Shown here: one piece after another, positions 1 to 5,167 of the stretch | How positions within the stretch are numbered: position 1 is the stretch's first letter | Layout: the number at the start of each line of letters is the position of its first letter | Made by a program: the position numbers and the translations under genes | Notes under the pieces: generated by a model | What the model saw: the letters and a program-made list of their open reading frames with translations, nothing else | Databases searched by the model: none | Told to the model about the DNA's origin: nothing | Assembly: GCA_013140465.1 (NCBI GenBank) | Contig: JABFST010000318.1 | Span: 1 to 5,167 of the forward strand | Reading direction: 5' to 3' | DNA length: 5,167 nt | From: Methylococcaceae bacterium | GTDB taxonomy: Bacteria; Pseudomonadota; Gammaproteobacteria; Methylococcales; Methylomonadaceae

Positions 1-40
1 CTATAGATACGCGGTTTATCCTATATGCGCACAAGGAATG

Positions 41-83
41 GCGGGGTTTTTGCGGTAAAATAGCGGTTATGCGCGGTATATGG
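41..83 (+). repeat. Four helically phased GCGG units, each followed by AT-rich sequence
   Basis: GCGG begins at 41, 52, 63 and 73, so the spacings are 11, 11 and 10 bases. Each is followed by six or seven mostly A/T bases, for example GCGGTAAAATA and GCGGTATATGG. A fifth copy, GCGGTTTATC, starts at 11, which is 30 bases or about three helical turns before the first. The units sit 110-150 bases upstream of the TTG start of the membrane fusion gene. Direct repeats of about 11 bp are typical of binding sites for OmpR/PhoB-type response regulators, but the regulator and the function are inference. Chance in a G-and-T-rich stretch remains possible. Confidence 0.3.
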
Positions 84-180
84 CATCATCGCCCCAACCA
101 CGACACTAGCGTGGCAGCTTCAACATCCTGATAGCAATGGCCTAGACTATAGCCGTTTGCGCCAATACTCATCCAACTAA

Positions 181-189
181 AAGGTTAGG
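181..189 (+). promoter_or_regulatory. Ribosome binding site that fixes a TTG start
   Basis: AAGG at 181-184, within AAGGTTAGG, lies eight bases before the TTG at 193. An in-frame TAA at 178-180 rules out any earlier start. The next in-frame ATG would be codon 18, which would cut away most of the first membrane segment. The TTG is therefore the only sensible start. Confidence 0.65.
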
Positions 190-192
190 TTC

Positions 193-2709
193 TTGATATA
201 TTTTCTTATTTTTCTGTCCGGTGCGGCGGGTTTGGTTTATGAAATGGCGTGGATACGGCAAGCGTCGTTTGTGTTTGGCTCAAGTGCGCTGGCGTTGTCT
301 ACCGTGTTGGCGGTGTTTTTTTTGGGCTTAAGCATAGGCAGTTGGGCGTTCGGGCGTTTGGGTGTGGCAATACGGCGGCCTTTGTTGGTGTGTGCGGGCT
401 TGGAGTTTTTGCTGGCGCTCAATGCCTTAAGCAGCCCGGCTTTGTTTGCATGGGCCGATGCGGTGTATGGCGAATTATATCAGCGCCAGTTGTCGCCTAT
501 GGTGTTGCTGTTGCTGCGTGGGGGCTTAGTTTCGCTGTTATTGTTGCCGCCTACGGTGTTAATGGGCGGCACTTTGCCATTATTTTGCCGCCAGCTTATT
601 CAGGAGACGCGGCTTATTTCGGTTAAGCTGAGTGTGTTGTATGGCACAAATACCTTAGGTGCGGCATGTGGCTGTGCTGTAACGGGGTTTGTGCTGTTGC
701 CAATGTTGGGCTTGCGCCGTACCTTATATGTGCTGGCTGCAATGAATGTGCTGGCGGGTGTGGGATTTTGCTGGGCTGCTTATAGCAAACCGTGTTGGTT
801 GTCCTCATCTGCCCCGTCTAAGACTGAGCCGGATGTGGCGACTGACTACAAACGTTTTCTCTATGTGGGCGTTTTGTTTTTTATGATAGGCGCGGCGGCA
901 TTGGCTTATGAGCTGGTGTGGGCGCGGTTTTTGACCTTATTTATCCGCCATTCTGTTTACACTTATGCGCTGACTCTGAGTGTAGTGTTAGTGGGTATGG
1001 CGGTAGGCAGTTTTGGCTTGGGTTTGGGCTTTACGCGCTTAGCCGAGCAGCGGGCAAATCCGCGTGGTTTGTTGATGTGGTTTTTCAGCCTACAGGTTTT
1101 GTCAGGTGTGGTGCTGGTCGGGCTGACCCATTTGCCCGCTGGATTTTGGCAACACTTACAACAATCTGGCGTGTGGCATATTGTGCTGTTAATGATGCCG
1201 TCAGCCATTATTTCAGGGGCGTGTTTTCCCTTGCTTAACCAGTTGGCTAGCAATGATGCGGCTTTGGCTGCCAAACATGTCGGGTTTATGGGCGGCATTA
1301 ATATCGTGGGCTGTGTGCTGGGTTCTTTGCTGACAGGGTTTTATCTGCTACCGCAATGGGGTTTAGACGCCAGTATTTATGCGCTGACAGCGTGGACGCT
1401 AGCAGCCGCTTTGTTGGCATTATGGGTGATGCCTACTACTTATAGTCAGCCTAAACCGTGGCTGGCGTGGTCCGGCTTAGGCATGGCCGGGGCGGTTTTG
1501 GGGTATTTGTGGGTATTTGCGCCAGTGCGCATACCGCAGGATTATATGCGCCCAACGGAGACGGTGTTGGACTTTGCCGAAGGCTATAATTCCAATTTGG
1601 CGGTGGTGCAGCGCAACGATGAAAAAGTGTTGCTGATTGACCGTTTATGGCAAGGCGTAGCCAGCCGCAATTATCAAGTGATGGTCGCGCATATTCCAAT
1701 GCTGCATTTTCCTGAAGCCCAAAGCGTGCTGGTGGTGGGTTTGGGTGCGGGCAATACGGCTAGCCGCTTTTTAGATTATCCGATAAGCCAGTTGGATATT
1801 GTGGATATTGAGCCGCGTTTGTTCGCCTTTACTAAAAAACACTTTCCGTCGGCGTGGATGGCGGACAAACGCGTTACGTTTATGGCGGAAGACGGGCGCA
1901 ATTATGTCCGGCACACGGCGAGCCAATATGATTTTATCTCGGTGGAAATAGGGCAGTTGGATCGCCCAGGCGTGGGGGTGTTTTATACCGAACAGTTTTA
2001 TCAAGAGGCCAAGGCCAAATTAAGTGCCGAAGGCATGGTATGCCAGTTTGTGCCGCTGTCGTTTTTGCGCCCGGAAGAGTTTGCCAGTATTTTAAGCACA
2101 TTTTTGGCGGTCTTTCCTAAGGCACAGCTTTGGTATAACACCAATGAGTTGTTGCTGATGGGATTTAAGCAAGACATTAAGCCCTTATCGCCGGAACGCT
2201 TTGCCCAAGTGACCACGACTGCGCCAATCAACTCGGATTTTGAGCTGTATTATTGGGGCGGCTTTCGTTACAAGCTGAACCAATTAAGCAATTTTATGGG
2301 CAATTTTTTGGCTTCTGGGGATGAGCTGCGGGCCTTGGCGGCTAGCGCAGCGGCTACAGTGTACAGCGACGATAAGCTGCAATTGGCTTATAGTGCGAGT
2401 GTCTACAAACGTGGGGATAAACGCGCGAGTATGATCGTGCCGTTGTTGCAACAGCATTTGACACCGATTGCTGCGGCGTTAACTGACGGTGCGGCAGATG
2501 CCAATACGCTGGACAACGCAGCCGCAGTGCGTGACTTAAATGTGGCTGACATTGCCGCCGAAGACAGTTTATGGGTGGAGCAGCCTGACCAAGAAACCAC
2601 CCAAGAGCGTTACCAACGCGCACAAGCGGCGTTGCGGCATAATCCTAAAAATAGCGAGGCGTTGGGCTTGCTGATGCGTGCCCGCTATGAAATGAGTTTG
2701 CCGATGTGA
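193..2709 (+). CDS. Membrane protein fused to a spermidine-synthase-like domain (fused MFS/spermidine synthase type)
   Basis: This 838-residue inner-membrane protein starts at TTG. Residues 4-195 and 226-413 are two related blocks of about six hydrophobic segments each. Both open with a similar motif (SGAAGLVYEMAWIR and IGAAALAYELVWAR), and both end in a stretch resembling TGFxLLP. One further segment lies at about 424-444. Residues about 455-660 resemble the aminopropyltransferase fold. They contain an N-terminal strand region with LIDRLWQG (481-488), SAM-type motif I VVGLGAGNT (514-522), the strand-2 acidic motif VDIEP (537-541), EDGRNY (566-571) and YDFISVE (579-585). The tail (about 661-838) has YSDDKLQLAY at 724-733, reminiscent of the TDDRPxLE segment of this family, and a single TPR-like helix pair at about 804-835. 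True spermidine synthases transfer an aminopropyl group from decarboxylated SAM to putrescine. Here the GGGDG-like and DSxDP-like motifs are altered, so the substrate is unknown. The neighbours suggest no operon: the gene downstream is convergent. The family assignment is fairly sure; the function is not. Confidence 0.85.
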   Translation: MIYFLIFLSGAAGLVYEMAWIRQASFVFGSSALALSTVLAVFFLGLSIGSWAFGRLGVAIRRPLLVCAGLEFLLALNALSSPALFAWADAVYGELYQRQLSPMVLLLLRGGLVSLLLLPPTVLMGGTLPLFCRQLIQETRLISVKLSVLYGTNTLGAACGCAVTGFVLLPMLGLRRTLYVLAAMNVLAGVGFCWAAYSKPCWLSSSAPSKTEPDVATDYKRFLYVGVLFFMIGAAALAYELVWARFLTLFIRHSVYTYALTLSVVLVGMAVGSFGLGLGFTRLAEQRANPRGLLMWFFSLQVLSGVVLVGLTHLPAGFWQHLQQSGVWHIVLLMMPSAIISGACFPLLNQLASNDAALAAKHVGFMGGINIVGCVLGSLLTGFYLLPQWGLDASIYALTAWTLAAALLALWVMPTTYSQPKPWLAWSGLGMAGAVLGYLWVFAPVRIPQDYMRPTETVLDFAEGYNSNLAVVQRNDEKVLLIDRLWQGVASRNYQVMVAHIPMLHFPEAQSVLVVGLGAGNTASRFLDYPISQLDIVDIEPRLFAFTKKHFPSAWMADKRVTFMAEDGRNYVRHTASQYDFISVEIGQLDRPGVGVFYTEQFYQEAKAKLSAEGMVCQFVPLSFLRPEEFASILSTFLAVFPKAQLWYNTNELLLMGFKQDIKPLSPERFAQVTTTAPINSDFELYYWGGFRYKLNQLSNFMGNFLASGDELRALAASAAATVYSDDKLQLAYSASVYKRGDKRASMIVPLLQQHLTPIAAALTDGAADANTLDNAAAVRDLNVADIAAEDSLWVEQPDQETTQERYQRAQAALRHNPKNSEALGLLMRARYEMSLPM

Positions 2710-2716
2710 GGCGGTG

Positions 2717-2750
2717 GGTGCTGAATGTGGGCTAGCCGACATTCAGCACC
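2717..2750. terminator. Hairpin between convergent genes, without a T tract
   Basis: GGTGCTGAATGT (2717-2728) and ACATTCAGCACC (2739-2750) form a perfect 12-bp stem. The ten-base interval GGGCTAGCCG can add two more G-C pairs beyond a G-G mismatch. The hairpin starts eight bases after the TGA of the fusion gene and ends six bases before the argH stop codon on the other strand, so it could mark the 3' end of both transcripts. Neither strand has a T run after the stem, so it is not a textbook intrinsic terminator. It may instead stabilise or trim mRNA ends, or work together with Rho. The stem is certain from sequence; its role is inferred. Confidence 0.6.
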
Positions 2751-2756
2751 GTGCCA

Positions 2757-4148
2757 CTACGGCAACATCGCCAAACGCGCCACCGCAATGGCTTTTTTAA
2801 CGGTTTCCGGCGCCGTGCCGCCAATATGTTTACGCGCCGCCACCGAGCCTTCCAAGGTTAAATAAGTAAACACCTCTTCGGTAATCAGCCCCGAAAACTG
2901 GTGCAATTCGGCTAAAGGAATGTCCGACAAATCACGTCCGGTTTCTAAGCCCAAACGTACCGCCAAGCCCACCACTTCGTGGGCATCACGGAAAGCCATG
3001 CCCTTACGCACCAAATAATCCGCCAAGTCGGTGGCGGTGGCAAAGCCGCGTTTAGCCGAATTATACATATTGGCAGTTTTGGCGCGGATATGCGGCACCA
3101 TATCAGCATACGCGCGTAAACAATTAATAAGCGTATCGGCAGTGTCAAACAACGGCTCTTTGTCTTCTTGGTTGTCTTTGTTATAGGCCAAGGGCTGGCT
3201 TTTCATCAGCATCAGCAACGCGACCAAATGCCCGGTAACACGGCCTGATTTACCGCGTACCAGTTCGGGAACATCGGGGTTTTTCTTTTGCGGCATAATC
3301 GACGAACCTGTGCAAAACGCATCCGGCATGTCGATAAAATCAAACTGGGCGCTAGACCATAAAATCAGCTCTTCGGAAAACCGCGACAAATGCATCATGA
3401 TGATGCTGGCGGCGGCGGCAAATTCAATCGCAAAATCACGGTCACTGACTGAATCCAGCGAATTTGCCGATGGACGGCTAAAACCCAGCAATTCTGCGGT
3501 CATAAATCGGTCTATCGGATAGCTCGTACCTGCTAGGGCGGCTGCGCCTAAGGGCATGATATTGACGCGTTTGCAGCAATCTTCTAGGCGTTCTTTATCG
3601 CGTACCAGCATTTCAAACCAAGCCATTAAATGATGGCCAAACGTGATGGGTTGGGCGACTTGCAAATGCGTGAAGCCGGGCATAATGGTGTCGGCGTGTT
3701 GTTCCGCCAAATCAAGGATGGCGGTTTGCAAACGCACGAGCTGGGCAAGGATTTGGTTGATTTCGTGGCGCAAATACAAACGGATGTCGGTGGCGACTTG
3801 GTCGTTGCGCGAACGTCCGGTATGCAGTTTCTTACCCGCGATGCCAATCAGCTCAGTCAGCCGTGCTTCAATATTCATGTGCACGTCTTCTTGCTTAATC
3901 GACCAGACAAACTCGCCACTGAGGATTTCTTGTTGGACTTGGTTTAAGCCGCCAATAATAGCGTCGCGTTCGGTGTCGGTCAGGATGCCGACTTTTGCCA
4001 GCATCGTGGCATGGGCGATAGAGCCTTGGATGTCTTGTGCCGCCATGCGTTGGTCAAAATCAACAGAAGCGGTGAAGACTTCCACAAACGCATCGGTGGC
4101 TTCGGCAAAACGGGCGCTGGAAAGTTTTTCGGAATTAACGGTAGTCAT
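2757..4148 (-). CDS. argH: Argininosuccinate lyase (last step of arginine synthesis)
   Basis: This cytoplasmic enzyme splits argininosuccinate into arginine and fumarate. The reading frame gives 463 residues from ATG, close to the family's usual length of about 460. Visible family motifs are QDIQGS (38-43), [13 protein letters not shown] (109-121), [10 protein letters not shown] with the likely catalytic histidine H161 (158-167), and the fumarate-lyase signature [11 protein letters not shown] with serines 282/283 (281-291). [10 protein letters not shown] (322-331) is another conserved block. The frame extends 11 codons further to a TTG at 4181. I chose the ATG because homologues begin close to it and a TATAAT element lies just before the TTG. 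No Shine-Dalgarno sequence is visible before either start. One oddity is that the N-terminal motif normally LWGGRF reads LSSARF (9-14). The gene converges on the membrane fusion gene and diverges from carA. Confidence 0.96.
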   Translation of the reverse strand: MTTVNSEKLSSARFAEATDAFVEVFTASVDFDQRMAAQDIQGSIAHATMLAKVGILTDTERDAIIGGLNQVQQEILSGEFVWSIKQEDVHMNIEARLTELIGIAGKKLHTGRSRNDQVATDIRLYLRHEINQILAQLVRLQTAILDLAEQHADTIMPGFTHLQVAQPITFGHHLMAWFEMLVRDKERLEDCCKRVNIMPLGAAALAGTSYPIDRFMTAELLGFSRPSANSLDSVSDRDFAIEFAAAASIIMMHLSRFSEELILWSSAQFDFIDMPDAFCTGSSIMPQKKNPDVPELVRGKSGRVTGHLVALLMLMKSQPLAYNKDNQEDKEPLFDTADTLINCLRAYADMVPHIRAKTANMYNSAKRGFATATDLADYLVRKGMAFRDAHEVVGLAVRLGLETGRDLSDIPLAELHQFSGLITEEVFTYLTLEGSVAARKHIGGTAPETVKKAIAVARLAMLP

Positions 4149-4181
4149 GATGAAAGTGGTAGGTTTAACGGAAATGACCAA

Positions 4182-4187
4182 ATTATA
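4182..4187 (-). promoter_or_regulatory. Possible -10 element of argH
   Basis: The minus strand reads TATAAT here, a perfect sigma-70 -10 hexamer. Transcription would begin near 4175, leaving about 27 untranslated bases before the ATG at 4148 and excluding the in-frame TTG at 4181. I see no matching -35 hexamer at 16-18 bases: the 17-base position reads AAATCG. An exact extended -10 TGn is also absent. An activator or a chance match is therefore possible. Confidence 0.4.
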
Positions 4188-4228
4188 CAGACAAATCAGC
4201 CAAGCGATTTGAGGAAATGGCGGTTTTC

Positions 4229-4243
4229 AGCGGCACTGCCGCT
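4229..4243. repeat. Perfect 15-bp palindrome between divergent promoters
   Basis: AGCGGCA-C-TGCCGCT is perfectly symmetric around a central base. It lies about 40 bases upstream of the possible argH -10 and about 50 bases upstream of the possible carA -10, so it is placed where an operator for both genes could sit. It could also fold as a 6-bp stem with a three-base loop, but no T tract follows on either strand. It does not match the AT-rich ArgR box. The role is inference. Confidence 0.35.
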
Positions 4244-4271
4244 ATTTGGCTGAGTGTAGTAAAAATTGTTA

Positions 4272-4300
4272 ATGACCCGCACGGCATAATTTTGTATAGT
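4272..4300 (+). promoter_or_regulatory. Possible carA promoter
   Basis: ATGACC (4272-4277, four matches to TTGACA) and TATAGT (4295-4300, five matches to TATAAT) are separated by 17 bases, the ideal sigma-70 spacing. The start of transcription would fall near 4307 and give a leader of about 65 bases that contains the hairpin at 4321-4349. An overlapping CATAAT at 4285-4290 is an alternative -10 but lacks a well-spaced -35. Confidence 0.45.
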
Positions 4301-4320
4301 GGTGCAGTTTGATTTTTTAT

Positions 4321-4351
4321 AACGGGATAGGCCATCAGGCCGTCCCGTTTT
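4321..4351 (+). promoter_or_regulatory. Strong hairpin in the carA leader, possible attenuator
   Basis: AACGGGA (4321-4327) pairs with TCCCGTT (4343-4349), and GGCC (4330-4333) pairs with GGCC (4338-4341) around an ATCA loop. The two stems are joined by a small asymmetric internal loop (TA opposite G). TTTT at 4348-4351 overlaps the base of the stem and is followed by GCAC, so this is a terminator-like structure with a short T run. It lies between the likely transcription start and the carA ribosome binding site, where attenuation or a stability element would act. I see no leader peptide with informative codons and no alternative anti-terminator pairing. Confidence 0.45.
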
Positions 4352-4358
4352 GCACATT

Positions 4359-4366
4359 AGAGGTGA
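4359..4366 (+). promoter_or_regulatory. carA ribosome binding site
   Basis: AGAGGTGA is a strong Shine-Dalgarno match, with its GAGG core (4360-4363) eight bases before the TTG at 4372. An in-frame GTG at 4363 overlaps this site and has no good Shine-Dalgarno sequence of its own, so it is unlikely to be the start. Confidence 0.75.
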
Positions 4367-4371
4367 CGTGT

Positions 4372-5167
4372 TTGGCTAAGTCTGCATTATTGGTATTAGA
4401 AGATGGTACGGTGTTTAACGGGGTAGCGATAGGCGCGGACGGCTGTGCCGTCGGTGAAGTCGTGTTTAATACCGCAATGACAGGTTATCAGGAAATCCTC
4501 AGCGATCCTTCCTACTGTCGGCAAATTGTGACATTAACCTATCCGCACATAGGTAATGTCGGCACCAACAGCGAAGATGACGAATCTGCGGGCGTGTTCG
4601 TCAGCGGTTTAGTCATCCGCGACTTGCCGTTATTGGCAAGCAACTGGCGGTCAGAAAAAACCTTACAACAGTATTTGCAAGACAATAACGTGGTGGCTAT
4701 CGCGGACATCGACACGCGTAAACTCACCCGCTTATTGCGTGACAAAGGCGCACAACGCGGCTGTATTATGGCGGGCGATGCCTGTGATGTAGCGGTTGCG
4801 CTAGCGGCTATTGACGGTTTTTCGGGCTTAAAAGGCTTGGATTTAGCCAAAGAAGTCAGCACCACCGCCAATTACCAATGGACAGAAAACGTTTGGGATT
4901 TGCAACACGGACACCAACCTGCTGAAAATTTGACCAAGCATGTGGTGGCGTACGATTTTGGCATTAAGCGCAATATCTTACGTTTGCTTGCCAACCGGGG
5001 TTGCCGTGTTACTGTAGTACCCGCGCAAACACCCGCTGAAACCGTGTTGGCGATGCAGCCCGATGGCGTGTTTTTATCCAACGGCCCGGGTGATCCTGAA
5101 CCCTGCACTTATGCCATTACTGCGATAGCCACTATTTTGGCAACCAAAACCCCGGTATTTGGGATTT
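4372..5167 (+). CDS. carA: Carbamoyl-phosphate synthetase small (glutaminase) subunit, 3' end missing
   Basis: CarA hydrolyses glutamine and passes the ammonia through a tunnel to CarB, which makes carbamoyl phosphate for arginine and pyrimidine synthesis. The visible 265 residues follow the E. coli protein closely. The N-terminal small-chain domain includes [11 protein letters not shown] (3-13), MTGYQEIL (36-43), [10 protein letters not shown] (57-66) and [13 protein letters not shown] (111-123). A linker leads to the start of the class I glutamine amidotransferase domain, with [15 protein letters not shown] (190-204) and LSNGPGDP (235-242). The window ends in PVFGI plus the first base of codon 266, where the family has the nucleophilic cysteine of the GxCLGHQ motif, so the active site itself is not seen. 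The TTG start is supported by the strong ribosome binding site and by exact alignment with the usual N-terminus. carB is expected downstream but lies outside the window. Confidence 0.96.
   Translation, partial: MAKSALLVLEDGTVFNGVAIGADGCAVGEVVFNTAMTGYQEILSDPSYCRQIVTLTYPHIGNVGTNSEDDESAGVFVSGLVIRDLPLLASNWRSEKTLQQYLQDNNVVAIADIDTRKLTRLLRDKGAQRGCIMAGDACDVAVALAAIDGFSGLKGLDLAKEVSTTANYQWTENVWDLQHGHQPAENLTKHVVAYDFGIKRNILRLLANRGCRVTVVPAQTPAETVLAMQPDGVFLSNGPGDPEPCTYAITAIATILATKTPVFGI

Larger units (their letters stand above)
1..192. other. Upstream region with no recognised gene
   Basis: I recognise no gene here. One plus-strand frame is open from the window edge to a TGA at 129-131 (42 codons). It could be the 3' end of an upstream gene, but its residues resemble no family I know. 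A 28-codon ATG frame on the minus strand (172 to 86) and a 12-codon ATG frame at 25-63 have no supporting features. The region does contain regularly spaced GCGG units (listed separately) and a weak CCACG/CGTGG inverted repeat at 98-102 and 110-114. I found no convincing paired -35/-10 promoter for the downstream gene. TAAAAT at 56-61 resembles a -10 element but has no good -35. Confidence 0.5.

Noticed and set aside
1..152. CTATAG at both 1-6 and 147-152, and the near inverted repeat TATAGAT / ATCCTATA at 2-25
   Set aside because: The hexamer is short and palindromic, and the near repeat needs a bulge, so both are easily explained by chance. No mobile-element ends or target duplications accompany them.
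4149..4181. Upstream TTG start for argH, adding 11 residues
   Set aside because: The added residues have no counterpart in the family, there is no ribosome binding site, and the TATAAT immediately before it would place transcription start downstream of this codon.
3643..4212. A 189-codon open frame antisense to argH, and other overlapping frames in both large genes
   Set aside because: These lie opposite or out of frame with strongly conserved coding sequence, lack family motifs, and are explained by codon bias of the real genes.
4281..4306. Sigma-54 type promoter or NtrC site near GGCATAATTTTG and TGGTGCA upstream of carA
   Set aside because: The GG to GC spacing does not fit the -24/-12 consensus, since TA stands where GC is needed, and TGGTGCA has no opposing TGCACC half-site.
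4217..4312. A 31-codon ATG frame between argH and carA, preceded by GAGGAA, encoding a mostly hydrophobic peptide
   Set aside because: GAGGA lies only one base from the ATG, too close for a working ribosome binding site. The frame also overlaps the palindrome and the likely carA promoter, and it resembles no known small protein.
4302..4322. GTG-started six-codon leader peptide before the carA hairpin
   Set aside because: It would begin before the likely transcription start, has no ribosome binding site, and contains no run of regulatory codons.

Overview
The window holds three protein genes from what looks like a free-living proteobacterium, probably a gammaproteobacterium. CarA lines up closely with the remembered E. 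coli protein, ArgH is of the usual bacterial type, and base composition is roughly balanced. A more precise placement would be a guess. Nothing points to a phage, plasmid, insertion sequence or CRISPR array.

Layout: bases 1-192 contain no gene I recognise, but they do hold a run of helically spaced GCGG units. Bases 193-2709 (+) encode an 838-residue membrane protein fused to a spermidine-synthase-like domain. It has two related blocks of about six membrane segments, one more segment, an SAM-type Rossmann domain with an unusual active-site loop, and a helical C-terminal tail. A 12-bp-stem hairpin fills the 47-base gap to argH, which is read convergently from the minus strand (2757-4148, argininosuccinate lyase). 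A 223-base divergent intergenic region follows, with a possible argH -10 element, a perfect odd-length palindrome, a plausible carA promoter and a strong leader hairpin. carA (+) starts with TTG at 4372 and runs off the window one base into the codon expected to encode its catalytic cysteine.

Metabolic link: CarA is the glutaminase subunit of carbamoyl-phosphate synthetase, which supplies both arginine and pyrimidine synthesis. ArgH carries out the last step of arginine synthesis. Their divergent promoters therefore share a region where control by arginine or pyrimidines would make sense, although I could not find a convincing ArgR box. The fused membrane/aminopropyltransferase-like protein is the least understood gene. 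Its departures from the spermidine synthase active site argue against assuming it makes spermidine.
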